Positions 1 to 5,933 are shown, counted from the stretch's first letter. The stretch is DNA of 5,933 bases from Chloroflexota bacterium (GCA_014360745.1 JACIWY010000249.1:1-5933), one strand, 5' to 3'. Notes: generated from the sequence alone by a model not told the origin. Made by a program: numbers and translations.

Positions 1-1028
1 AGCGCACTCCAAGCGGCCAAGTCGTCGGCGAACGGCGAGCCTTGCGTTGCCTTCTTATGGGCCAACGCAGCTAGATAAAGCCCGCCAATGAGCACTGTTT
101 GGGCAAAAATCTCGGAAAGCATAACCCGTGCGTACCAGACTTGGGGCAATATCCCTGCCAGCAAGGCCACGGCGGCTAGGGCCGGCGCCCAACCGACACT
201 GCGTCGTAATAGCCCGAACAAGGAAAATAGGCCGAGTAATCCAAAGAGAGGAGCGGCCCATATGGCCCGTGCTGGGCCAAAGAACCATACGGCCAGCGCA
301 GCCCAGACCTTGGGAAAAGGTAGGAAGCCGATTTCCAACCGACCATCCTCCAAACTCCATTGGTAGAATGGCCCCAGGTGCCGCGTCCAGGCCGAAGCCA
401 GCAAGTCGGTGAAGGAAAATTGTTGGACAAAATCTTCTTGCGGTTCCCAGGATTGAATCGTTTGTTCGGCATCGGGCTTGATAGGGGTTAACGAGGCAAA
501 GTCGTACACCGACGGTGGGCGGAAAAAGAGCGATCCATCGCGGGCCAGGACGATTCCCCCTATGGTATACACCGCCGAGTCATCACTCAGATTAAAGGTT
601 TCTGCCGGGTGCCCGTACAACCAACCGGCGCCGATAAATATTGCGATCAATAGCACCTGAGCGAACCAAGGGATTGGCTTTTCCGTTTTCAAAATTTGTG
701 CCGGAAGCCCATCGGTTTGTTTCGCATCCTCATTGCCCGCTGCCAAAGAGTGGTATTGCCGGGCCGTCAACCAACGCCCCAGTCCGACGAGTGCCAAAAC
801 GGGGAATAATATCCATGGTCGGAACCAGTTGAGCGCCGCCAACAGCGCGCCCACCCAAGAGATGGCCGTGACGCCCAGTAATATAAATAGCAGGAATCGC
901 TCTAGGGGGTTGCCTATATTCAGGGATGCCAAGCGACCCGCCATTGCCCAGCCGATTAACAGGACAAGGGCGAGCAACGTGGGCAAAACGAGGGATACAG
1001 GCACTGTTTCAGGCAGGAATGAGATCAA
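1..1028 (-). CDS. GT-C-type polytopic membrane glycosyltransferase (ArnT/PMT-like), partial, C-terminus outside window
   Basis: This frame is open from a TTG at 1028 to the window edge and gives 342 residues with no stop. The start is set by GGAGG 8 nt upstream; the frame is closed by a TAA at 1064-1062. Hydrophobic segments lie near residues 11-30, 43-66, 70-84, 121-138, 240-270, 280-296 and 303-322. The long polar stretch at about 139-238 would be an outer loop. It begins with an acidic motif, SDDSAVYTIGG (148-158), followed by VLARDGSLF. GT-C enzymes carry a catalytic or metal-binding aspartate in this position. The later WYARVMLSEIFAQ (298-310) matches the 'W-aR-sE-q' segment common in GT39-like proteins. 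Such enzymes use polyprenyl-phosphate sugars on the extracytoplasmic side. The gene is last of four in the apparent operon, 56 nt after the GT4 gene. Class is fairly sure; donor and acceptor are unknown. Confidence 0.78.
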   Translation of the reverse strand, partial: MISFLPETVPVSLVLPTLLALVLLIGWAMAGRLASLNIGNPLERFLLFILLGVTAISWVGALLAALNWFRPWILFPVLALVGLGRWLTARQYHSLAAGNEDAKQTDGLPAQILKTEKPIPWFAQVLLIAIFIGAGWLYGHPAETFNLSDDSAVYTIGGIVLARDGSLFFRPPSVYDFASLTPIKPDAEQTIQSWEPQEDFVQQFSFTDLLASAWTRHLGPFYQWSLEDGRLEIGFLPFPKVWAALAVWFFGPARAIWAAPLFGLLGLFSLFGLLRRSVGWAPALAAVALLAGILPQVWYARVMLSEIFAQTVLIGGLYLAALAHKKATQGSPFADDLAAWSA

Positions 1029-1036
1029 GAGATCTT

Positions 1037-1041
1037 CCTCC
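1037..1041 (-). promoter_or_regulatory. Ribosome binding site of the GT-C gene
   Basis: GGAGG on the minus strand ends 8 nt before the TTG at 1028. It decides the start, because no ATG is nearby in frame. The only other in-frame candidate downstream of the TAA at 1064 is a TTG at 1043, which has no upstream Shine-Dalgarno sequence. The rest of the 56-nt gap (1029-1084) shows no terminator and no promoter. Confidence 0.75.
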
Positions 1042-1084
1042 AAAAGCCGGCAGGTGAAGCTTTAGCTTTGTCTCCACCCAAAGA

Positions 1085-2482
1085 TCAGCGAGGTTGCCCG
1101 AGAATGGACCTGTTGGTCAAGTCGGCGATGGCCTTGGCTACGGGTCGCAGCCATATAGAATCAGATGGCACACGCAGAGCGGCCAGCGCTTGCCCCACAG
1201 CCCGCATCATTCCTTGACTAGCCAAGCTCTCAGAGGATGATTCCATCCGTGTGCGGACACGAGCTGTGAGGGCATCTTTTTCTGCGGCTACTTGATAAAT
1301 GTACTCTATGTACTGTTCGACGATGGTGGTTCTGTCGTGCTCGCGGGCGATATAGCGACGCCCACGTTCGGCCATCGCGGCGGCCACATCGCGCCGGGTG
1401 AGCAGGTAGTCCATAGCTGCTGTCAACATCTCTTCCTCGTCGGCGTTGTTAGGGGTAATGCGCACTACAGCATCGGAGGGCAATTCAGCCAGGGGCTCGA
1501 TGTCGCTGGTGATCGTGGGTATGCCCAACCCCAGAAGCCGGATGGGGGTGTATAGTGTTCCCCCAATATGTGGGTAGCGCAGATGGATAGCCACATCGGG
1601 CACGTGCATATATTGCACAAAAGGCACCGGCGCTTGCCAGCCGGTGAGCCGCACTCGCCCCGCAAGGCCGACTTTGGCTAACTCTCCTTCTAGATCGTAG
1701 TAAGGGCTCCAGCCGCCAACCAACATATAAACCGCGTCGGGATGGCGCTTTAGCAAGCGTTTGTAGGCGCTGAGCACTAGGCTCAAGCGCTTGTCGGGGA
1801 TAAAGAACCCAAAAGAAGCTAAGACCGGTTTTTCACTCAACCCAAGCTTACGGCGAAAAGCCGCTCCATCAAAATCTATAGGGAATCCCTCCGGCAGATA
1901 GAAATGATAGGGAATATAGCGCACGGGAGTGTCGGGCTGGATGTGCTGAACTTGAGCACACATATAACGATTAAAACCCACAATGGCCAAGCTGCTATCC
2001 AACACTCGTTTGACTACCGGATACTGAAACATGAGCATATCCCCGCGGCCGGCAATAACCTCTTGGGCGATACGCTCTCCTTCGTTGCCATAACAGTAGC
2101 GCAATTCGGCGATATAGCCGTCGATATCGCCACGAGCCAGCGTGAGCCCCACGATGGCATGGTGTAGCACCAAGTCGTGCAGGAAAACCATGCCCGGCCA
2201 ACGGTGCAAGGCATCGAACATGTAGCCATGAATGTTGGCCTCGTCGCCTAGCTGATAAATAATGAGATCAAAGGCTTCTGCCTGACGCTTGAATGTCTTG
2301 TAATCGATCCAAGGTATATAGTGAGGGTGTCCGGGGTGAAACATGGGGTGGGTGGGGCAATAGTCTCCCTTGGTCACTACGGTGATGTCCAAGCGTTCGG
2401 CCAGATAGGGAAGTAGCCCCTCGATATGATCGCACAGTGCAGAGCGTACCGGATTCACTGGCGTGAACAGGGCTATGCGCAT
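1085..2482 (-). CDS. Divergent GT4-like (GT-B fold) glycosyltransferase
   Basis: A 465-residue protein. I start it at the ATG at 2482, not the in-frame codon at 2509, because GGAGG lies 8 nt before 2482 and the protein then begins MRIALFTPVNP, a typical GT-B first strand. The N-terminal Rossmann half (about 1-185) contains DLIIYQLGDEANIHGYM (72-88) and PGMVFLHDLVLHH (96-108), the 'YQLGN...LHD..LHH' pattern of a bacterial GT4 subgroup. The C-terminal half (about 205-400) has SFGFFIPDKRLSLVL (223-237), a glycine-rich strand end LVGG (254-257), LTGW (279-282) and LRYP (301-304). Where relatives usually read G-E-T after LRYP, this protein reads GGT (307-309), so the usual acidic donor-binding residue is not evident. 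Residues 400-465 form a basic, partly amphipathic tail. Its ATG lies 4 nt after the preceding stop, suggesting translational coupling. It probably adds a sugar to a lipid-linked glycan in the cytosol; the sugar is unknown. Confidence 0.85.
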   Translation of the reverse strand: MRIALFTPVNPVRSALCDHIEGLLPYLAERLDITVVTKGDYCPTHPMFHPGHPHYIPWIDYKTFKRQAEAFDLIIYQLGDEANIHGYMFDALHRWPGMVFLHDLVLHHAIVGLTLARGDIDGYIAELRYCYGNEGERIAQEVIAGRGDMLMFQYPVVKRVLDSSLAIVGFNRYMCAQVQHIQPDTPVRYIPYHFYLPEGFPIDFDGAAFRRKLGLSEKPVLASFGFFIPDKRLSLVLSAYKRLLKRHPDAVYMLVGGWSPYYDLEGELAKVGLAGRVRLTGWQAPVPFVQYMHVPDVAIHLRYPHIGGTLYTPIRLLGLGIPTITSDIEPLAELPSDAVVRITPNNADEEEMLTAAMDYLLTRRDVAAAMAERGRRYIAREHDRTTIVEQYIEYIYQVAAEKDALTARVRTRMESSSESLASQGMMRAVGQALAALRVPSDSIWLRPVAKAIADLTNRSILGQPR

Positions 2483-2486
2483 TGGG

Positions 2487-3530
2487 TCAACCTCCGAGCA
2501 AGCGCTCAATGGTTACGTCCCAATGGATCGGCGCTACGATCTCTCGGCCGGCAGCGCCCAGTCGTGCAGCTATCTCGCGATGTGCGTAGAGATGATCGAT
2601 GGTTTCTGCCAGCGCCTGGGCATCTCTGCTGGGCACAACAAGGCCAGAGAGGCCATCATGGACGAATTCCAACACCCCTCCACTATCCTCGCCAGTGAGC
2701 ACCGGCTTGGAGGATTTGAAAGCCTCTACGGTCGCTAGGCCATAGTCCTCGTCGAGGGGAGCATAATAGACGGCGAGCGCGTGGGCGTACAATTCTATTG
2801 CCTGCTCATCACGGACAAAGCCCAAGAACTCGATACGATCGGCAACCCCCCACTCACGGGCCAGGCTCTGCAAGCGTTCGGTTTCTTCACCACGGCCGGC
2901 AATGAGGCAACGCACCGGGGTCTTGGTGTAGGCCATAGCTTCGATAAGCCAATCCACTCGTTTGAGTGGATTAAGGCGCGCCATGCTCAAAACATAATCG
3001 CCGTATTCGGCGTGATAATAGTGTCCATCCAGTGCCGGTGGGGGATAGAGGGTCTCAGCATCGAGACCATTGTAGCGTCGCAGTCGGGCGCCCACGTTTT
3101 TCGAGATGGTAAATATCCGCTCCGCCTCGCCGATGGAGATCGTATCCATGTGCCGGATTGTCTGGCGCAGTTCGGTATCTGCAGCAGAAGAGTCAAAATG
3201 GCTATATTCAGTATTGAACAAGTCATAAGCTTGACGAAATTGCTGTACAAGCCACACCGTCTTGTGGCTGTGAGGTACTACATAGGCCGGGAATTTGAGG
3301 GCGATAACGCGATCAATGCGTTGTCCCTCGCTCTCCTCCAAGTTGATAAGCCTCCAGGCCAAATACCCCTTAAGGATTTCCTCTTTGGGATACCAGCGGA
3401 AGGGGATGCGTACAATCTCAACGGCATGGCCACGACGGCGAAGCTGTTCGGCCAGAGCGTCAGTCAATATCTCCGACCCCCCTCGCACAAAGGGAATCTG
3501 CCCCGAACAAACGACAATGCGCAACGACAA
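2487..3530 (-). CDS. GT4 family glycosyltransferase with intact E-x7-E motif
   Basis: A 347-residue, full-length GT-B enzyme. The N-terminal domain opens with RIVVCSGQIPFVRGGSEI (4-21), whose GGSE loop is the GGAE-like acceptor/phosphate loop of GT4. It continues with a long helix and RRRGHAVEIV. The C-terminal domain has YVLSMARLNPLKRVDWLIEA (179-198), with R185 and K190 where the donor diphosphate is normally held. LIAGRGEE (209-216), FLGFVRDEQ (235-243) and the acidic pair E261 and E269 in EDYGLATVE follow; the latter is the E-x7-E motif. DSGGVLEFV (282-290) also fits the family. It should transfer a nucleotide-activated sugar with retention of configuration in the cytosol; the sugar cannot be read from sequence. 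The start is TTG, with GGAGG 8 nt upstream. It begins 3 nt after the methyltransferase stop, so it is very likely co-translated. Confidence 0.92.
   Translation of the reverse strand: MSLRIVVCSGQIPFVRGGSEILTDALAEQLRRRGHAVEIVRIPFRWYPKEEILKGYLAWRLINLEESEGQRIDRVIALKFPAYVVPHSHKTVWLVQQFRQAYDLFNTEYSHFDSSAADTELRQTIRHMDTISIGEAERIFTISKNVGARLRRYNGLDAETLYPPPALDGHYYHAEYGDYVLSMARLNPLKRVDWLIEAMAYTKTPVRCLIAGRGEETERLQSLAREWGVADRIEFLGFVRDEQAIELYAHALAVYYAPLDEDYGLATVEAFKSSKPVLTGEDSGGVLEFVHDGLSGLVVPSRDAQALAETIDHLYAHREIAARLGAAGREIVAPIHWDVTIERLLGG
2491..2495 (-). promoter_or_regulatory. Ribosome binding site of the divergent GT4 gene
   Basis: GGAGG sits inside the last codons of the preceding GT4 gene, 8 nt before the ATG at 2482. 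It shortens the gene relative to the longest open frame, which would begin at 2509 inside the upstream coding sequence. Confidence 0.8.
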
Positions 3531-3533
3531 GGC

Positions 3534-4991
3534 CTATTCCTCCCCCACCTTGCGGGCGATAGCAGCATAGTCTTGGGGGCCATACAAGAAACGGTTCAAT
3601 TGTTCGATGTTGCGTTGGGCGATTGCTTCTCCCTTGGGGAGCTCCAGTTGTTCCTCCGGTTTTACCGGGTGCAGATAACGTATTTCGATCTGCCCAAAGC
3701 CGACCTGCTCCAAAAGGAAGCGAGTCATTTCGGGATGAAGCGGTGTTTTGTGACTAGGATCTAACAAATACCAATTGCTGAGCGCCCACAAGCAAGTAGG
3801 GTTGATCGTCTCAGCCACCAGCAAACCGCCGGGCAATAGCTTTCGGTGGCCCAGGCGCAGTAGATCCAGCAATGGCTCTACATCCAAGTGTTCGATGACC
3901 TGCACCATCACCAATGCGGCCAGACTGTTATCGGACAAAGAGGCTAGATGGGCGTGCCCTTCTTCCATACGAACATCTCGGCCGGCGTCTCGTGCAGCCG
4001 AGACTGCGTCGGCATCGATGTCGATCCCGTAGGCGTGCAAGCCCAGTTCGGCCAGGTGCTCGACCAGTTCTCCACGTCCAGCGCCCAAATCCAATACCGG
4101 GGCATTGGCCAAACTGCTTCCAGCCTGTAGCAATGAAAGGAAAAGGTCGTCATAATCGCTCAATCGGGCAGAGACCTGTGCTACATTACGCCAGCGGGCT
4201 CCTAGCAAATAGTAGTCAAAAGTATCCGCCGTCCTATCCCTCGGCACAGGAGGTGAATTAACATTCTTGGGTATATCAAGCCTACGATACCAGTTTTCCA
4301 GCCGTTGCAGACGCAGGCGAGTCGTCTCTTCCTGACTCTCACGGGTGCTTCGTTCCACATCCAACGCTCGACTGAGGTGATCGCTGCGCTGTTCGAGATC
4401 ATGCATCCAGGCATCTTGATCGTCGGCGTGTTTTTGCAGTTGGGTAAGATGGGTATCAATCTCTTGGAAATGGGTTGCCAATCGACTCTCGATCTCGTCG
4501 AAGTGAGTGCGTAGGGCCTCGTTTCGTTCAAAGCCGATTTTGCTCTCGTTTGCCAGCGTCTGTTCTAGAGCGTTTATCTGTTCCTTTATGCCGGCCAAGC
4601 TACGCAAGCTGTTTTCCACGGCCGTGAGGCGCGAGCTGAGGACATCGAGTTGGTTTAGCTGGGCGTGAATTCCTGCCAGCGCTTCGCTCACCGCGGCATT
4701 GTAGGCGTTTTGTTGGTCGACCAAGGGATTGATGTACCAACGCAATAATCGGCGGGTGATCTTTTGCGCGTAGGCGATGAGCTTGGGAATGATTCCTTTG
4801 GGCATCACCGGCCAGCCAATGGGCAGGTGGCTGTTCACCCACTGGCGTTCGCGGACGGTGCGCAGCGGATCGGGGGGCGTGAAAAAGCCGAGCTCGCCCA
4901 AGGCCTGGCGGTGACGACGTATTTCTTCTTGCAGGTTATCGAGGATGGCGCGAATTTCGGCTTCGTTGGCCTGATCAGGCATGGCGAGCAA
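3534..4991 (-). CDS. Coiled-coil protein with C-terminal WbdD-type SAM-dependent methyltransferase domain
   Basis: A 485-residue protein with three parts. Residues 1-100 hold a charged helix (11-33) and a proline/tryptophan-containing linker. This linker leads into a basic amphipathic stretch, ITRRLLRWYINPLVDQQNAY (78-97), a module often seen in enzymes of surface-glycan clusters. Residues about 100-235 are rich in heptad-like leucines and charged residues and should form a long coiled coil. Residues about 255-445 are a class I methyltransferase: motif I VLDLGAGRGE (299-308), acidic strand-2 end GIDIDAD (322-328), VIEHL (365-369) and LLPGGLLVAET (385-395). NWYLLDPSHKTPLHP (406-420) closely resembles the segment found in the methyltransferase domain of the O-antigen chain terminator WbdD. 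No kinase domain is present. The TTG at 4991 is chosen because AGGAG is 5 nt upstream; the ATG at 4982 would be 14 nt away. It is first in the apparent operon. A methylating, possibly chain-capping, role is inferred. Confidence 0.88.
   Translation of the reverse strand: MLAMPDQANEAEIRAILDNLQEEIRRHRQALGELGFFTPPDPLRTVRERQWVNSHLPIGWPVMPKGIIPKLIAYAQKITRRLLRWYINPLVDQQNAYNAAVSEALAGIHAQLNQLDVLSSRLTAVENSLRSLAGIKEQINALEQTLANESKIGFERNEALRTHFDEIESRLATHFQEIDTHLTQLQKHADDQDAWMHDLEQRSDHLSRALDVERSTRESQEETTRLRLQRLENWYRRLDIPKNVNSPPVPRDRTADTFDYYLLGARWRNVAQVSARLSDYDDLFLSLLQAGSSLANAPVLDLGAGRGELVEHLAELGLHAYGIDIDADAVSAARDAGRDVRMEEGHAHLASLSDNSLAALVMVQVIEHLDVEPLLDLLRLGHRKLLPGGLLVAETINPTCLWALSNWYLLDPSHKTPLHPEMTRFLLEQVGFGQIEIRYLHPVKPEEQLELPKGEAIAQRNIEQLNRFLYGPQDYAAIARKVGEE
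3539..3543 (-). promoter_or_regulatory. Ribosome binding site of the GT4 gene (supports a TTG start)
   Basis: GGAGG, within a longer purine-rich GGGGGAGGAA run at the end of the methyltransferase gene, lies 8 nt before the TTG at 3530. A second in-frame TTG at 3524 would be 14 nt away, so 3530 is preferred. Confidence 0.75.
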
Positions 4992-4994
4992 TGT

Positions 4995-5001
4995 TTCTCC
5001 T
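4995..5001 (-). promoter_or_regulatory. Shine-Dalgarno of the methyltransferase gene, inside an inverted repeat
   Basis: The transcript reads AGGAGAA here, with AGGAG 5 nt before the TTG at 4991. The same seven bases are the exact reverse complement of TTCTCCT at 5021-5015 in the leader, so the site can be base-paired. It differs from the other three genes in spacing (5 rather than 8 nt). Confidence 0.65.
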
Positions 5002-5035
5002 GTCTAGGTTTCTAAGGAGAACCCCTTCCCAGGGG
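4995..5035 (-). promoter_or_regulatory. Structured operon leader with competing hairpins (possible translational control)
   Basis: Three possible stems are visible in transcript order. P1 pairs CCCC (5035-5032) with GGGG (5025-5022) around a 6-nt loop. P2 pairs GGTTCT (5023-5018) with AGAAACC (5013-5007), with one bulged A and a CCTT loop. P3 pairs TTCTCCT (5021-5015) with AGGAGAA (5001-4995), which is the ribosome binding site. P3 can coexist with P1, but P2 uses bases of both, so P2 and P3 are mutually exclusive. In P2 the ribosome binding site is free; in P3 it is hidden. The pairings are read directly from the bases. A switching role is inference, and no known riboswitch class is recognised. 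Confidence 0.4.
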
Positions 5036-5046
5036 CAGATAAGGGC

Positions 5047-5074
5047 AGTGTACATCATAGACGGAACATGTCAA
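5047..5074 (-). promoter_or_regulatory. Sigma-70-type promoter of the glycan operon
   Basis: A perfect -35 box, TTGACA (5074-5069), is followed by a 16-bp spacer and a -10 box, TACACT (5052-5047), which matches four of six consensus positions including the first two and the last. Transcription would start near 5040 and give a leader of about 50 nt before the TTG at 4991. The promoter separates the four glycan genes from the DUF711 gene. Confidence 0.6.
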
Positions 5075-5083
5075 AAGACGATG

Positions 5084-5097
5084 GTGGACAGTGGACG
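5084..5097. repeat. Short 7-bp tandem repeat (GTGGACA / GTGGACG)
   Basis: Two adjacent 7-bp units share GTGGAC and differ only in the last base. They lie just upstream of the -35 box of the operon promoter. They could be a remnant of a longer intergenic repeat, a half-site pair for a regulator, or chance. The rest of the gap between 5075 and 5152 shows only weak short hairpins. Confidence 0.4.
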
Positions 5098-5152
5098 GTC
5101 ATACACTGGTCGCAACCGAAGCGCCGCTGAGATGGTGCCCGGTTTCTGTGAG

Positions 5153-5933
5153 TTAGCGACCGCAACGTATCTCTCGCGTTCTGCCCAGACATCCTTCTGA
5201 TTCCGCCTCCGGCAAGGGCATGACTCCACCGTCGGCGAAATAGGGAAAATCAAAGTGCACCGGGTCACCGGCTGATTTGCCTGGCAGTGGCATAAGCCGA
5301 GCGGTGAGGGGCTTGTTGAGCCGACAGGACAGCATGGCTACATCGTATAGCACCCGCTCCAGCGCGGTCTGGCCGGCGTTGCCGGGCAAGGGCACCGTAT
5401 CTAACCCCGTGCCGCACACCGCCGACCATTGCAAAAGCTCTCCCAAGCACAAGCGGCCCTCGGCGGCGCGACGGGCCAGGACGACATCCTCGAGCACCGG
5501 CATCATCAGCCCACAAAAGCCGGCGCGACGAAATGACGCCCGCTCGATGGCCTCGGTGAGGAGGGCTGCTGCGGCCAGAGTCCCGGGTGAACCCAAAGAG
5601 CCTCCAGTTAGGGCCTCTAAAGCGGCACCGATGCTGATCTCTGGCGAGGGAAAGGGCGCCAGAGAAAAGTCGATGCCGGCAAAACGAGGTGCTGGCGTCC
5701 CTTCTATGCCGGTGCGTTGTAGCTCCTCGGCCACGGCTGTGATGTGCGCTGCAGCGCCCTCTATCGCTGCCGTCAATCGATTGCAAGCTTGCGCGGCATC
5801 CTCGGCATTCCGACAGGCAGTGAGTGCGAGGTCTGCCGCCTCCATGGCCAGGGCGAAGCGAGGGGGGCCTCCCTGATGATAGGCGGCAGGGAAGAAAGGC
5901 GTCCCTGGGGGCACGTTAGCCAGCGCGGCAAAG
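5153..5933 (-). CDS. DUF711/UPF0210 family protein (PFL-like fold), partial, N-terminus outside window
   Basis: The frame is open to the window edge and gives the last 259 residues, about the C-terminal 60% of a family usually near 450 residues long. The GTG at 5914 is internal, because coding continues upstream as FAALAN before VPPGTPFFPAAYH, a conserved family segment. Other hallmarks, numbered from the window edge, are GIDFSLAPFP (86-95), GTLAAAALLTEAIE (117-130), GFCGLMMPVLED (138-149), SAVCGTGLDTVPLPG (170-184), KPLTARLMPLPGK (207-219) and FDFPYF (227-232). The family is widespread in bacteria and archaea, has a fold related to pyruvate formate-lyase, and, as far as I recall, has no established reaction. 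It often neighbours a small ACT-domain gene (UPF0237), which would lie outside this window. It ends with TAA, 161 bp before the glycan operon, and has no clear terminator. It seems functionally unrelated to its neighbours. Confidence 0.9.
   Translation of the reverse strand, partial: FAALANVPPGTPFFPAAYHQGGPPRFALAMEAADLALTACRNAEDAAQACNRLTAAIEGAAAHITAVAEELQRTGIEGTPAPRFAGIDFSLAPFPSPEISIGAALEALTGGSLGSPGTLAAAALLTEAIERASFRRAGFCGLMMPVLEDVVLARRAAEGRLCLGELLQWSAVCGTGLDTVPLPGNAGQTALERVLYDVAMLSCRLNKPLTARLMPLPGKSAGDPVHFDFPYFADGGVMPLPEAESEGCLGRTREIRCGR

Noticed and set aside
733..1065. Plus-strand open frame of 110 codons, and shorter frames on both strands in 55-832
   Set aside because: These overlap the continuous minus-strand GT-C frame, which has membrane segments, motifs and a good ribosome binding site; the small frames have none of these.
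1029..1084. Possible terminator or promoter in the 56-nt gap before the GT-C gene
   Set aside because: The only symmetry is a short AAGCT/AGCTT palindrome with too small a centre for a stable hairpin. No T-run or paired promoter boxes were seen.
2483..2509. Longer start for the divergent GT4 at 2509
   Set aside because: This would overlap the preceding gene and add nine residues with no family match. A GGAGG at 8-nt spacing supports the ATG at 2482.
2781..3764. Plus-strand open frame of 327 codons
   Set aside because: It lies antisense across the GT4 gene and the end of the methyltransferase gene, has no family resemblance, and is explained by the GC-biased codon use of the true minus-strand genes.
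5098..5152. Possible rho-independent terminator after the DUF711 gene
   Set aside because: Only weak stems are present (for example GCGGC with GTTGC, or CAGTG with CACTG), and no T-run follows directly, so a terminator cannot be supported.
5277..5876. Plus-strand open frame of 199 codons
   Set aside because: It is antisense to the clearly conserved DUF711 coding sequence. Its composition (Ala, Arg, Ser, Pro) is typical of a shadow frame.
1..5933. CRISPR array, insertion sequence, tRNA or defence system
   Set aside because: No spaced direct repeats, transposase motifs, tRNA-like cloverleaf or nuclease/helicase motifs were found. The coding content is explained by surface-glycan genes and a DUF711 gene.

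Overview
The window looks like part of a cell-surface polysaccharide (capsule, O-antigen-like or exopolysaccharide) biosynthesis locus from a bacterium of moderate to high GC content. Everything convincing lies on the minus strand, so the reading order is from high to low coordinates. The taxonomic guess is a Chloroflexota (Anaerolineae-like) genome. It rests on the style of the methyltransferase N-terminal module, the GT-C protein and the frequent TTG starts. It is an inference from memory of such families and is not proven by the sequence.

Layout in transcription order. (1) 5933-5153: the C-terminal 259 residues of a DUF711/UPF0210 (pyruvate-formate-lyase-like fold) protein, whose N-terminus is outside the window. 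(2) 5152-4992: a 161-bp intergenic region with a good sigma-70-type promoter (TTGACA, 16 bp, TACACT), a short 7-bp tandem repeat, and a leader of about 50 nt. In that leader the Shine-Dalgarno sequence is one arm of a perfect 7-bp inverted repeat. (3) 4991-3534: a 485-residue protein with a long N-terminal coiled coil and a C-terminal SAM-dependent methyltransferase domain of the WbdD type. (4) 3530-2487: a GT4 glycosyltransferase with an intact E-x7-E motif. (5) 2482-1085: a second, divergent GT4-like glycosyltransferase without a recognisable E-x7-E. (6) 1028-1: the first 342 residues of a polytopic GT-C-type membrane glycosyltransferase that runs off the window.

Genes 3 to 6 form an apparent operon. 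The gaps are 3, 4 and 56 nt, and three of the four starts have GGAGG exactly 8 nt upstream. Three of the four starts are TTG, and the first stretch (1-1028) is an open gene with no stop in the window, so it is easily missed. The likely division of labour is: cytosolic GT4 enzymes add sugars from nucleotide-sugar donors; the methyltransferase modifies, and perhaps caps, the glycan; and the GT-C enzyme adds a sugar from a lipid-phosphate donor on the outer face of the membrane. The DUF711 gene appears to be a separate unit.

No tRNA, rRNA, CRISPR array, insertion sequence or convincing rho-independent terminator was seen. The points most worth checking are the possible RNA switch in the operon leader and the coiled-coil-first methyltransferase architecture. 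I do not see clear proof of a wholly new system.
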